Positions 36,618-45,570 of a stretch of 64,000 bases of DNA are shown here, in pieces. Position 1 is the stretch's first letter. Every line of letters begins with the position of its first letter. The notes under the pieces are model-generated. The model had not been told where the DNA came from. It saw nothing but the letters and a program-made list of their open reading frames with translations, and searched no databases. A program made the position numbers and the translations under genes. Source of the DNA: Chryseobacterium bernardetii (GTDB taxonomy: Bacteria > Bacteroidota > Bacteroidia > Flavobacteriales > Weeksellaceae); NCBI RefSeq assembly GCF_003815975.1, contig NZ_CP033932.1:1054001-1118000 (forward strand), in the 5' to 3' direction.

Positions 36618-37856
36618 ATGGACGAGCAGAATACAGAAACCAGATTTGAATTTCTAAAGGGCGATAAAGTACTTTGGATGGTCATTCTTGTGATCTCCAT
36701 TTTTTCTATTTTCCCCGTTTACTCTGCAAGTTCAAACCTGGAATATATTGTTAATAACGGAACCACAACCGGCCACGTTATCAAACACATGTTCTTCGTA
36801 CTCCTTGGTTTGGCAATTATGAGGCTTGTAGGAACAATAAAATATGAATACATCGGAAAACTAAGCAGTATCCTGCTTGGGCTGATGATCGTTTTATTGA
36901 TTGTAACCATGTTTACAGGACAAACCATTGACGGAGCCAGTGCTTCCCGATGGCTGAAAATTCCCGGAACCCCCATCTCGTTCCAGCCATCATCATTCGC
37001 CTTCCTGATGTTGATTATCTATTTATGCAGATATTTAACCAAGAAGATTACAAGGGAAAGACTGCCAATAGAGAATATCATGTATATTTTTGGGCCCATT
37101 TTGCTTGTTTTTGTACTGGTGGCAAAAGATAATGGTTCTACCGCATTAATGATCCTGATGGTGTCAGTAATAGTTCTGATTATCGGACAGCTTCACTGGA
37201 AATATATTGCAGGCTTTATTTCTGCCTCATTTGTAGCCATCGTATTCTTTCTGTTGATTGCATTGAATACCAATATGATTGGCGGAAACCGTGTTCACAC
37301 ATGGATGAGCCGTATTGAAACATTTACATCAAGTAAAGCTAAAACAGCAGACACCGACGATGAAAGCGTAAAAGCCAAGAACTATCAGGTAATGCAGGCC
37401 AAAGCAGCTATTGTACATGGTGGAATTACAGGAATGGGACCTGGAAAAAGTGCCTTGAAACAAATGCTTCCGCAATCTGCTTCAGACTTTATTTTTGCGG
37501 TAATCGTAGAAGAATACGGAGTTATTGGAGCCGCATTTTTAATCAGTCTCTATCTGATTATGATGATAAGGATTGTAATGATCGCCAGTAAAATGCCGGC
37601 CTTCTTCGGATCATTGCTCGTGCTCAGTCTCGGGGTGATGATTTTTATACAGTTATCGGTAAATATTGCCGTTGCCGTTAACCTGATCCCGGTAACAGGA
37701 CAGCCGCTTCCATTGATAAGTTACGGAGGAACCTCAATGCTAGTGACTTATTTACAGTTAGGAATCATCTTAAATATAAGCTCCAGAATTCAGATTTATG
37801 ATGAAGAAGGAATGGGCAAAAAACAAAGCATAGCGGAAATAAACGATATAGCATAA
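36618..37856 (+). CDS. ftsW: Lipid II polymerase FtsW
   Basis: 412 residues, ten predicted transmembrane helices of the SEDS family. Visible marks are the long loop with NGSTALMIL and the periplasmic GGITGMGPGKSALKQMLPQSASDFIFAVIVEE segment shortened here to its key GMGPGKSALKQMLPQSASDF, and PVTGQPLPLISYGGTS near the end. It polymerises septal glycan strands with FtsI. It lacks the cytoplasmic extension of some FtsW proteins; the C-terminal ~20 residues are charged. Confidence 0.95.
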   Translation: MDEQNTETRFEFLKGDKVLWMVILVISIFSIFPVYSASSNLEYIVNNGTTTGHVIKHMFFVLLGLAIMRLVGTIKYEYIGKLSSILLGLMIVLLIVTMFTGQTIDGASASRWLKIPGTPISFQPSSFAFLMLIIYLCRYLTKKITRERLPIENIMYIFGPILLVFVLVAKDNGSTALMILMVSVIVLIIGQLHWKYIAGFISASFVAIVFFLLIALNTNMIGGNRVHTWMSRIETFTSSKAKTADTDDESVKAKNYQVMQAKAAIVHGGITGMGPGKSALKQMLPQSASDFIFAVIVEEYGVIGAAFLISLYLIMMIRIVMIASKMPAFFGSLLVLSLGVMIFIQLSVNIAVAVNLIPVTGQPLPLISYGGTSMLVTYLQLGIILNISSRIQIYDEEGMGKKQSIAEINDIA

Positions 37857-37859
37857 ACC

Positions 37860-37906
37860 AAGTCCCAAAGGGACGATTTAACAAAACATCGGACACAGTC
37901 CTATTA
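37860..37906 (+). repeat. Two-hairpin repeat, ftsW-murG spacer (copy 2 of 3)
   Basis: GTCCC-AAA-GGGAC (37862-37874), linker GATTTAAC, second hairpin GGAC-ACA-GTCC (37891-37901). Ends ten bases before the murG ATG. Confidence 0.75.
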
Positions 37907-37915
37907 TATTAGACA

Positions 37916-39019
37916 ATGAGCAAAAAACTAAAAGTACTACTATCAGGCGGAGGAACAGGGGGACACATCTTCCCGGCAATCGCCATCGCAGACGAAATCA
38001 AAAAAAGATTTCCTGATGCAGAATTTTTGTTCATTGGAGCCAACGGAAAAATGGAAATGGAAAAAGTTCCACAAGCCGGTTATAAAATTGAAGGAATTGA
38101 TATCGCAGGAATTGACAGAGGTAATTTATTATCCAACCTGGGACTTCCTTTCAAGATTATAAAAAGTTTGAGCAGATCGAAAGCGATCATTAAAGAATTC
38201 AAACCTGATGTTGCTATCGGAACAGGAGGCTTTGCAAGCGGCCCTGCTTTATATGAAGCAACCAAATTGGGCGTACCGGTTTTTATTCAGGAACAGAACT
38301 CTCATGCAGGAGTAACCAATAAGATATTAAGTAAAGCAGCCAAAGCTATATTTACTGCCTATCCAAAAGTAGCAGGATTCCCCGTAGAAAAGATAAAATT
38401 TCTTGGAAACCCTATTCGGTCCACGATTATTTCGGGAATGCGGGAAACAGCTCAGGCAAAGCAAAAAATGGGATTAAACAAAGACAAACTTACCATTTTA
38501 TCGGTAGGCGGATCTTTAGGCTCCAGAACATTAAACAATGCATGGAAATCTCATCTAAAACAAATTGCAGACAAAGACTATCAGCTGATCTGGCAGACAG
38601 GTAAGCTTGATTATAAGGATATTATTGAAGAAACGAAAAATAGTGATACCAGAAATATTCAGATCCGTGAATTTATCAAAGACATGGAGCTGGCTTATTC
38701 CGCAGCAGATATCATCGTTTCAAGAGCCGGAGCCATTGCCATTTCAGAGCTGGCAGTAGCCCAGAAACCAGTATTGTTGGTCCCTTTCCCTTTTGCAGCA
38801 GAAGACCATCAAACCAAAAACGCCATGAATCTGGTTGAAAAAAATGCAGCCAGAATGGTAAAAGACTCTGAAATGCAGGAAAAATTCTGGAATACATTAT
38901 CAGAAATCTGCGAAAATGAAAATGTGAGAAAAGAAATGTCCTACAATCTGAAATACTTTGCAAAGCCAGATGCCGCAAAAGAGATTGTAGATGAGATATT
39001 TAAAGTGATTAATAGATAA
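37916..39019 (+). CDS. murG: UDP-GlcNAc:lipid I GlcNAc transferase MurG
   Basis: 367 residues of the GT28 family. The glycine loop SGGGTGGHIFPAIAIADE is at ~10-27, IGTGGFASGPALYEA and the second glycine-rich SVGGSLGSR mark the two Rossmann domains, and SRAGAIAISELAVAQKPVLLVP forms the UDP-GlcNAc binding region. Makes lipid II on the inner face of the membrane. Followed by murC after only 7 bp, one of the few dcw junctions without a repeat. Confidence 0.96.
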   Translation: MSKKLKVLLSGGGTGGHIFPAIAIADEIKKRFPDAEFLFIGANGKMEMEKVPQAGYKIEGIDIAGIDRGNLLSNLGLPFKIIKSLSRSKAIIKEFKPDVAIGTGGFASGPALYEATKLGVPVFIQEQNSHAGVTNKILSKAAKAIFTAYPKVAGFPVEKIKFLGNPIRSTIISGMRETAQAKQKMGLNKDKLTILSVGGSLGSRTLNNAWKSHLKQIADKDYQLIWQTGKLDYKDIIEETKNSDTRNIQIREFIKDMELAYSAADIIVSRAGAIAISELAVAQKPVLLVPFPFAAEDHQTKNAMNLVEKNAARMVKDSEMQEKFWNTLSEICENENVRKEMSYNLKYFAKPDAAKEIVDEIFKVINR

Positions 39020-39026
39020 AGAAATA

Positions 39027-40385
39027 ATGAAGAATTTAGAAACATATCAAAACTTTTACTTCGTTGGAATCGGAGGTATAGGAATGAGTGCCCTGGCACG
39101 CTACTTCCATGCGTCCGGAAAAAAAGTATTGGGCTACGATAAAACCAACACCAAACTTACCCAGAATCTGATGAAAGAAGGAATCGATATTGTTTTTGAA
39201 GACCTCATTGACGAAAGAATTACCGCTCTCCAAAAAGAAGATACATTGGTAATCTACACTCCAGCTATCAAAACACTGGGTATTTTAGATTACTTCAACC
39301 AGAGTCAGTTTGAAGTTTTGAAACGTGCTAAAGTTTTAGGATTAATCACAGAAAATACAGACTGTATTGCAGTAGCGGGAACTCATGGTAAAACAACCAC
39401 GTCTACTTTGATCTCTCATTTGTGCAAAGAAGCAGATTTACCTTTCTCATGCTTTTTAGGAGGGATCTCAGAGAACTTTAAATCAAACTTCCTGTATAAC
39501 GGGTCTAGATATTCCGTGGTAGAAGCAGATGAATATGACAGAAGCTTCCTGAACCTTTCACCAGATTGGGCAGTAGTTACTTCAACTGATGCGGACCACC
39601 TGGATATTTATGGAGACAAAAGCCATATTGAAGAAGGTTTCAGACAGTTTGCAGCCTTAGTTCCTGAAGACCAACAGCTATTTGTAAGAAAAGGTGTTGA
39701 AATAGGAAGAGGACACCAAACCTATGCAGTGAATGAAAAAGCCGACTATTACTCAGATAATCTGAGAATGGACCACGATAAGATCTATTTTGATTTCCAT
39801 ACTCCAACAGAAACCATCAAGGATTTTGTTTGGGAGATCCCGGGAATCCATAATGTGGAAAATGCTACCGTAGCATTGGCAATTCTACACAATTTAGGCG
39901 CAGATTTTGATACGCTGAAAAAAGCAATTACCAATTTTAAAGGAATTAAGAGAAGATATACCAAACATATTTACGAAAACGGTAAAATTTATATTGACGA
40001 TTACGCTCACCATCCAACAGAAATTAATGCGGTAATGGACTCTATCAAAACATTTTATCCCGATAAAAAATTACTGGTAGTTTTCCAGCCTCACCTGTTT
40101 AGCAGAACAAGAGATTTTGCAGACGGATTTGCAGAAAGCCTGAGCAATGCAGATGAATTGATCCTGTTGGATATTTATCCGGCAAGAGAACTTCAGGAGA
40201 ACTTTGAAGGAATTACTTCAGGCTGGTTACTGGAAAAAGTAACATTAGATAAAAAAGAAGTATCCACGTTATCCGATGCTTTTGAAAAAATAAAAGAAAA
40301 AGACTTTGATATCCTTCTCACCGTGGGAGCCGGAAATATAGATACCCTATACGACCCTATCTGTGAATGGATGAATAAATTGTAA
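39027..40385 (+). CDS. murC: UDP-MurNAc:L-alanine ligase MurC
   Basis: 452 residues. FVGIGGIGMSALARYF near the N-terminus, ATP motif VAGTHGKTTTSTLI at ~116-129, SVVEADEYDRSFL, and C-terminal YIDDYAHHPTEINAVM and VFQPHLFSRT. Attaches L-alanine to UDP-MurNAc, first of the peptide-building steps. Length and motifs are normal. Confidence 0.97.
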   Translation: MKNLETYQNFYFVGIGGIGMSALARYFHASGKKVLGYDKTNTKLTQNLMKEGIDIVFEDLIDERITALQKEDTLVIYTPAIKTLGILDYFNQSQFEVLKRAKVLGLITENTDCIAVAGTHGKTTTSTLISHLCKEADLPFSCFLGGISENFKSNFLYNGSRYSVVEADEYDRSFLNLSPDWAVVTSTDADHLDIYGDKSHIEEGFRQFAALVPEDQQLFVRKGVEIGRGHQTYAVNEKADYYSDNLRMDHDKIYFDFHTPTETIKDFVWEIPGIHNVENATVALAILHNLGADFDTLKKAITNFKGIKRRYTKHIYENGKIYIDDYAHHPTEINAVMDSIKTFYPDKKLLVVFQPHLFSRTRDFADGFAESLSNADELILLDIYPARELQENFEGITSGWLLEKVTLDKKEVSTLSDAFEKIKEKDFDILLTVGAGNIDTLYDPICEWMNKL

Positions 40386-40445
40386 AAAGTAATAATGTAT
40401 TTACGTATTCATGAATACATTTTACATAAATACATGAATACAAAA
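40386..40445 (+). repeat. Mirrored octamer spacer, murC-ftsQ
   Basis: Built of GTATTCAT-type units. The apex is the perfect palindrome GTATTCATGAATAC (40405-40418); the right arm continues with complementary units ending ATAC at seven- or eight-base steps up to about 40442; left units begin GTAATAAT and GTATTTAC. Starts right after the murC stop. Confidence 0.65.
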
Positions 40446-40450
40446 AATGT

Positions 40451-41428
40451 ATGAAAAATAAATACAGAATATTAAAAATTGTTATCACGGTAATCATCCT
40501 TGGGTTGTTACTGAGTTTCTCCTTGAAGAGATTCAGCGGCCAGAAGATTACAGATAATAAGATTTCTGTAAAAATGAATGAGAAAACTCCTGTTTACTTT
40601 GTAGATGAAAAAGACATCAGAGAGATTGTAAAAAAGGAGAATCCATCAGGAAAAGTAGGCGATCTGAACATTCCGGCGTTGGAAAAAAAGATCAATTCTC
40701 TTCCGGCTGTTGACAGTGCCAATGTCTATCTGAACCTAAATGGAAAACTCAACCTGGACATTAAACAGAGAGTCCCGGTTTTCAGGCTTAATAAAGAAGG
40801 GAAAGACTTTTATGTGGATGAAAAAGGAGTTGAATTCCCTATTTCAAGAACCTATTCACATCCATGTATGTTGGTTACAGGAAATGTACAGCCTGATGAA
40901 TATGAAAAGCTGGCAGAGCTTGTTGGAAAAATTGATAAAGACGACTTCAGTAAGAAATTCTTCATTGGTATTTCAAAAAGCAAAGACAGCTACAATCTTC
41001 TGACCAGCGAAGGAAACTACAGAGTAGAGATCGGGGACCTGGAGAATATTGATTTTAAAGTAAAAGGATTTAAAACCTTTGTGGAAAAATACCTGGTGTA
41101 TCAGGATCCCCAAAAATACAGCATGGTTTCTGTAAAATACCAAAATCAGATTGTAACCACTCTAAATCCACACTTTAAGGAAAACGACAGTATCCTGAAG
41201 GCTGGTAAATTAGAAATGGCAAAAGCACCAGCACTTACGGCTGCTGCTAAAAAGGCGGATGCCAAACCAAAGATTGCAGAAGTAAAAAAAACAAGCTCAA
41301 CCCCGGCAAAACCGAAAGAGAGTACCAAACCTAAAACACAGGCAAAAGAAACAAAGAAAACAGAGAAAAAAACAACGGCCCCGGTACAGTCCAAACCAAA
41401 GCCGAAATCAAAGGTGAAAATAGAATAA
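40451..41428 (+). CDS. ftsQ: Cell-division protein FtsQ
   Basis: 325 residues: short cytoplasmic tail, transmembrane helix at about 8-24, POTRA-like domain (GDLNIPALEKKINSLPAVDSANV...) and beta domain with YFVDEKGVEFPIS-type sequence (DFYVDEKGVEFPISRTY). After residue ~250 follows a 70-residue low-complexity tail of Ala, Lys, Pro and Thr, strongly basic and probably disordered in the periplasm, unlike the short E. coli FtsQ tail. Anchors FtsL/FtsB at the septum. Confidence 0.9.
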   Translation: MKNKYRILKIVITVIILGLLLSFSLKRFSGQKITDNKISVKMNEKTPVYFVDEKDIREIVKKENPSGKVGDLNIPALEKKINSLPAVDSANVYLNLNGKLNLDIKQRVPVFRLNKEGKDFYVDEKGVEFPISRTYSHPCMLVTGNVQPDEYEKLAELVGKIDKDDFSKKFFIGISKSKDSYNLLTSEGNYRVEIGDLENIDFKVKGFKTFVEKYLVYQDPQKYSMVSVKYQNQIVTTLNPHFKENDSILKAGKLEMAKAPALTAAAKKADAKPKIAEVKKTSSTPAKPKESTKPKTQAKETKKTEKKTTAPVQSKPKPKSKVKIE

Positions 41429-41433
41429 AAAGA

Positions 41434-41477
41434 GAGTCCTGAAAGGACAATTTAACACAAAGCAGACTTGGTTCTGC
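41434..41477 (+). repeat. Two-hairpin repeat, ftsQ-ftsA spacer (copy 3 of 3)
   Basis: GTCCT-GAA-AGGAC (41436-41448), linker AATTTAAC, second hairpin GCAGA (41462-41466) with TCTGC (41473-41477). Relative to copies 1 and 2 the stem changes C-G to T-A on both sides, a compensatory pair. The element ends on the base before an ATG at 41478. Confidence 0.75.
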
Positions 41478-41513
41478 ATGGAAAAAGTAGAAAAAAATCA
41501 AATCGATATAAAA

Positions 41514-42899
41514 ATGGAAAATCAAGAGTATTCAGTAGGTCTGGACATCGGGACAACAAAGATAGTCGCGATTGTCGGAAGAAGGAATGCACACGGGAAA
41601 ATAGAAGTTCTCGGTGTAGGAAAAGCTAAAAGTCTTGGTGTTCATAAAGGGATTGTGAATAATATTTCACAAACTATTAATTCAATCAAGGCTGCAGTAT
41701 CCGAAGCACAATCCAGTGCCGGGGTTCCTATCCGCAAAGTTACGGTAGGTATTGCAGGAAAACACATCCGTTCTCTGCAGCACTCTGATTATATTATGCG
41801 TGAACATCCGGATAAATTCATCACAGATGATGACATTGAAGCATTAAAAGATCAGGTCAAGAAACTGGTAATGCTTCCTGGAGAAGAAATTATCCATGTA
41901 CTTCCACAAGAATATAAAGTGGATTCCGAAGGGGAAATTCAGGAACCTGTAGGAATGCACGGAAAACGTTTAGAAGCCAACTTCCATGTTGTAGTAGGGC
42001 AAATGGGAAGCATCCGAAATATTGCAAGATGCGTTCGCGAAGCCGGATTAGAAATGGAGGCCCTTACTTTAGAGCCACTAGCCTCTTCAGAAGCTGTTCT
42101 TACCAAAGAAGAGAAAGAAGCCGGAGTAGCTATTGTAGACATTGGCGGCGGTACCACAGATATTGCGATCTTCAAAGATAATATCATCCGTCATACCTGC
42201 GTGATCCCTTACGGAGGCGGTATTATTACGGAAGATATCAAAGAAGGATGCTCCATTATTGAAAAACATGCCGAACAATTAAAAGTAAAATTCGGTTCAG
42301 CTGTTCCAGAATTGGAAAAAGACAGTACTTTTGTAACAATTCCCGGACTTCATGGGCGGCCAGATAAGGAAATCTCTTTAAAAACCCTTGCTCAGATCAT
42401 CAATGCAAGAGTAGAAGAAGTCCTGGAAATGGTTAATACCGAGCTTAAAGCTTACGGAGCCTTTGAACAGAAGAAAAAACTGATTGCCGGAATCGTTCTT
42501 ACGGGTGGTGGATCAAATCTTAAGCACCTTAGACAGCTGGCGAACTATACCACAGGTTTTGACAGCAGAATCGGTTTTGCAAATGAATATATCGCCAACG
42601 ATAAAAATCAGTACCTGAAAGGCCCTGAATTTGCTACGTCTATTGGATTACTGATGGAGAGTTTGAAGATCAGGGATAAGAAACAGACTGTTGAAGATAT
42701 AGAAGAAGCTGTAAAAGAGCAAACTAAGCCTGAAGCAGCTCCTGTAAAGTCAGAAACTGTACAACCTATTCAGCAGACTTCAGCTCCGGTTCAGGAACAG
42801 CCGGCTGCAGATGAAAGACAGGAAAACAGAAAAGCTAAACTGACTTTCGGGCAGTCGCTTATGGAAAAAGTAAAAAAATTCTTTGAAGAAGTAGAGTAA
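41514..42899 (+). CDS. ftsA: Cell-division ATPase FtsA
   Basis: 461 residues from ATG 41514 (MENQEYSVGLDIGTTK). An in-frame ATG at 41478 would add 12 residues but abuts the second hairpin of the upstream repeat, leaving no ribosome-access room. Actin-fold motifs: VGLDIGTTKIVAIVG, the 1C region, IVDIGGGTTDIAIF and VLTGGGSNLKHL. The C-terminus has a Pro/Gln/Ala-rich linker and ends in an amphipathic helix (LMEKVKKFFEEVE) that tethers FtsA to the membrane. It links FtsZ filaments to the membrane. Confidence 0.95.
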   Translation: MENQEYSVGLDIGTTKIVAIVGRRNAHGKIEVLGVGKAKSLGVHKGIVNNISQTINSIKAAVSEAQSSAGVPIRKVTVGIAGKHIRSLQHSDYIMREHPDKFITDDDIEALKDQVKKLVMLPGEEIIHVLPQEYKVDSEGEIQEPVGMHGKRLEANFHVVVGQMGSIRNIARCVREAGLEMEALTLEPLASSEAVLTKEEKEAGVAIVDIGGGTTDIAIFKDNIIRHTCVIPYGGGIITEDIKEGCSIIEKHAEQLKVKFGSAVPELEKDSTFVTIPGLHGRPDKEISLKTLAQIINARVEEVLEMVNTELKAYGAFEQKKKLIAGIVLTGGGSNLKHLRQLANYTTGFDSRIGFANEYIANDKNQYLKGPEFATSIGLLMESLKIRDKKQTVEDIEEAVKEQTKPEAAPVKSETVQPIQQTSAPVQEQPAADERQENRKAKLTFGQSLMEKVKKFFEEVE

Positions 42900-42976
42900 A
42901 TTATAAATGATGAATGATAAGCGATAAACGATCTTTTCCTTATCAATTATCATCAGTCAATGATCAATTATAATTA
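42898..42976 (+). repeat. Mirrored heptamer spacer, ftsA-ftsZ
   Basis: Left arm: five heptamers ending in AT (AAATTAT at 42898, then units ending GAT, to 42932), the first overlapping the ftsA stop codon. Right arm: five heptamers starting ATC or GTC, the outermost ATA (42942-42976). Reverse-complemented from the outside inward, the right arm gives TAATTAT, AATTGAT and so on, in step with the left arm. Confidence 0.7.
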
Positions 42977-42990
42977 TTAAAAGTATAGTT

Positions 42991-44892
42991 ATGGAAAATA
43001 TAGGTTCACAAGGATTTTCATTTGACCTACCAAAGGGAAATTCATCCATCATAAAAGTAATCGGTGTAGGAGGCGGAGGAAACAACGCATTAAAACACAT
43101 GTACGAAAAAGGGATCCACGGGGTTGATTTCGTGATCTGTAATACAGACGCTCAAACCCTGGATAATAACCCTGTTGCCAATAAAGTTCAACTGGGAACT
43201 TCTATCACGGAAGGTCTTGGTGCAGGTGCTGATCCTGAAGTAGGAGAAAAATCTGCTATTGAAAGTATTGAAGATATCAAAGCCGCTATGGGCCAGAACA
43301 CGAAAATGGTGTTTATCACTGCCGGAATGGGTGGTGGTACAGGTACCGGAGCCGCTCCTGTAATTGCTAAAGTAGCAAAAGACATGGGAATCTTAACCGT
43401 AGGTATTGTTACCGTGCCTTTCAGCTTTGAAGGAAAAAGAAGACTGGAACAGGCCGAAAACGGACTTGATAAATTAAAAAATAACGTTGACTCACTTATC
43501 GTAATCAACAATGATAAGCTGAGACAGCAATTCGGAAACCTTGGGTTTAAACAGGGATTCTCCAAAGCTGATGAAGTATTAGCCAATGCCGCTAAAGGAA
43601 TGGCAGAAGTTATTACAGGTTACTTTGATGTAAACATTGACTTTAGAGATGCTAAATCTGTACTTCAGAACTCAGGAACAGCTCTAATGTCTACAGGTAC
43701 TGCTTCAGGTGAAAATAAAGCTGAAGAAGCGGTAAGGAAAGCATTAGACTCACCACTATTGAATGACAACAAAATTACAGGTGCTAAAAACGTACTATTG
43801 TTGATCAGAAGCGGTGCGGAAGAAGTTACCATGGACGAAATCGGTATCATCATGGATCACATCCAGAAAGAAGCAGGAAATACAGCAGATATCATTTTCG
43901 GGGTGGGTGCTGATGAGGAATTAGGAGATGCCGTAAGCGTACTTGTTATTGCTACAGGATTCTCTAATGAGAATAAGAAATTTGCAGGTCCTACTGAAAA
44001 GATCAGAATCAGCCTTAATGATAATTTAGAAACCCCAAAATCCTCTCCTTTTAAAACAAGAGAAGAAAGAGAGTCTGCACCTGAAGTAACACATGATTTC
44101 GGTGGAAAAAACCTTTTCAGATTGGATGATGAAGACCACGATACTCCATTCAATGTGACTTCTACCGAAAAAAAAATGATTATTGAAGAAGAGGAAATCA
44201 GAACAGAAATAAAATTCTTTGATAAAGAAGAAAGTGCTGCAAACACTCCTGAACAGGGATGGAGAAACGAAGACGGACAGGAAGAATACAGCTTGCTTTC
44301 TATTGATGAAGAAGAAGATCCTAATGACTTGGAAATTCAGTCTTTTTCGTTTGATTTTGACAATAAAAAAGAAGAGCCTCAATCTGGAAACGTATTCAGC
44401 AACACCTCCTCACAGGAGAAACCGGTTGAATTCAATTTCTTTGTGAATGAACCTGTCAGAAATGAGCCTAAGACAGATTTCGGACAGCCAAAAGCAGAAT
44501 TTAATGCTCCGGCAAGCGCCGTAGCAGAACCAGCGCAGAAGATCGAAACCTTCTATCAGAAAGAAGAGCCAAAAACAGAAACAAGACCTGCTTTTGAAAC
44601 AAAAAAAGAAATTGAAACTCCAAAAACTGAAGAATCAGAATTCACTTTCGTAAACAAAACAATTGATCAGGAAAGAATATTGGAAAGAAGAAATAAATTA
44701 AAAGAATTCAATTCCCGTTATCAAAGCTTTGACAGCACGAGTGAATTCGAATCTATTCCTGCTTTCAAGAGAAAAAATATCTCTATTGACGGAACCAATG
44801 CATCAGAACAGAACATTAACACGTATATGTCTGACAACAACGGTTCTATGCAGATCAGAGAAAACAGATTTTTAAATAAAGATGTAGACTAA
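42991..44892 (+). CDS. ftsZ: Cell-division GTPase FtsZ with long C-terminal extension
   Basis: 633 residues, against about 350-400 in most bacteria. The tubulin-like GTPase domain (~10-330) has VGGGGNNAL, the signature GMGGGTGTGAAPV and the T7 loop with NVDFRD-like NIDFRDAKSV. Residues ~340-585 are an acidic, disordered extension rich in Glu, Pro, Phe and Lys. The conserved C-terminal peptide that binds FtsA, IPAFKRK, is at ~589-595 and is followed by 37 further residues ending NRFLNKDVD, so the peptide is internal. Tubulin-like polymer that forms the Z ring. Confidence 0.97.
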   Translation: MENIGSQGFSFDLPKGNSSIIKVIGVGGGGNNALKHMYEKGIHGVDFVICNTDAQTLDNNPVANKVQLGTSITEGLGAGADPEVGEKSAIESIEDIKAAMGQNTKMVFITAGMGGGTGTGAAPVIAKVAKDMGILTVGIVTVPFSFEGKRRLEQAENGLDKLKNNVDSLIVINNDKLRQQFGNLGFKQGFSKADEVLANAAKGMAEVITGYFDVNIDFRDAKSVLQNSGTALMSTGTASGENKAEEAVRKALDSPLLNDNKITGAKNVLLLIRSGAEEVTMDEIGIIMDHIQKEAGNTADIIFGVGADEELGDAVSVLVIATGFSNENKKFAGPTEKIRISLNDNLETPKSSPFKTREERESAPEVTHDFGGKNLFRLDDEDHDTPFNVTSTEKKMIIEEEEIRTEIKFFDKEESAANTPEQGWRNEDGQEEYSLLSIDEEEDPNDLEIQSFSFDFDNKKEEPQSGNVFSNTSSQEKPVEFNFFVNEPVRNEPKTDFGQPKAEFNAPASAVAEPAQKIETFYQKEEPKTETRPAFETKKEIETPKTEESEFTFVNKTIDQERILERRNKLKEFNSRYQSFDSTSEFESIPAFKRKNISIDGTNASEQNINTYMSDNNGSMQIRENRFLNKDVD

Positions 44893-44982
44893 TTAATATA
44901 ACAATGTAGAAATGTACCAATGTAACAATATATACTAATCAATCATTGGTAAACTGTTACATTGATACATTGTTAAATTTGA
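44892..44982 (+). repeat. Mirrored octamer spacer, ftsZ-yqeY
   Basis: Left arm: octamers of the form AANAATGT at 44900, 44908, 44916 and 44924. Right arm: TCATTGGT (44943), AAACTGTT, ACATTGAT and ACATTGTT (44967-44974). Reverse-complemented, the right arm gives AACAATGT first, identical to the outer left unit, and the rest match within two or three bases. A fifth, weaker unit on each side reaches the ftsZ stop codon and the region before the next ATG. Confidence 0.7.
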
Positions 44983-44986
44983 AACC

Positions 44987-45433
44987 ATGAGTTTAGAAAA
45001 TACAATAAGTGAAGCCATAAAAACAGCGATGAGAGAGAAAGACAGGATTGCCCTGGATTCCCTTCGTGCTGTAAAATCTCAGATCCTTCTTTTGCAGACA
45101 GAAGCCAGAGGTGCCGAAGTTTCTGCAGAGCAGGAAATTGCCATTCTTCAGAGAATGATTAAGCAGCGTAAAGATTCTGCTGAGCAGTTTACAGCTCAGG
45201 GAAGACAGGATCTTGCCGAAGTAGAAGAAGCACAAATGAAGGTAATTGAAAAGTTTTTACCCAAACAGCTTTCTGCAGAAGAACTGGAAACAGAAATTAA
45301 AAAGATAATTTCAGAAACCGGAGCTGAATCTATTAAAGATTTAGGTAAGGTAATGGGAGCTGCTTCAAAAGCATTAGCCGGTAAATCAGATGGAAAAAGC
45401 ATTTCTGAGATGGCTAAAAAGCTTCTTTCATAA
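44987..45433 (+). CDS. GatB/YqeY domain protein
   Basis: 148 residues, all helical. It starts SLENTISEAIKTAMREKDRIALDSLRAVKSQI and contains EIAILQRMIKQRKDSAEQF and DLGKVMGAASKALAGKSDGK, all typical of the YqeY family. The C-terminal half resembles the tRNA-binding tail domain of GatB. The cellular role is unknown; a tRNA-related role is inferred from that domain. Last gene of the dcw transcription unit. Confidence 0.9.
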   Translation: MSLENTISEAIKTAMREKDRIALDSLRAVKSQILLLQTEARGAEVSAEQEIAILQRMIKQRKDSAEQFTAQGRQDLAEVEEAQMKVIEKFLPKQLSAEELETEIKKIISETGAESIKDLGKVMGAASKALAGKSDGKSISEMAKKLLS

Positions 45434-45533
45434 TGTGATCGGAGTTGCGGAATCAGAATTTATTTTCAATTCCATAAACACCATCCCATTCCATAACTAA
45501 GGATATACAACCTTTGCATATCGATTTGATTAA

Positions 45534-45570
45534 GAAGCCCGGAACTGTTGAGTTCCGGGCTTCATTTTTT
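45534..45570 (+). terminator. Terminator of the dcw cluster
   Basis: Perfect 12-bp GC-rich stem GAAGCCCGGAAC (45534-45545) with GTTCCGGGCTTC (45552-45563), six-base loop, then ATTTTTT. It is the strongest terminator in the window. Confidence 0.95.

Noticed and set aside
43188..43586. 132-codon antisense ORF inside ftsZ (and others in the ftsZ extension)
   Set aside because: Shadow of the FtsZ GTPase domain; composition reflects reversed codons.
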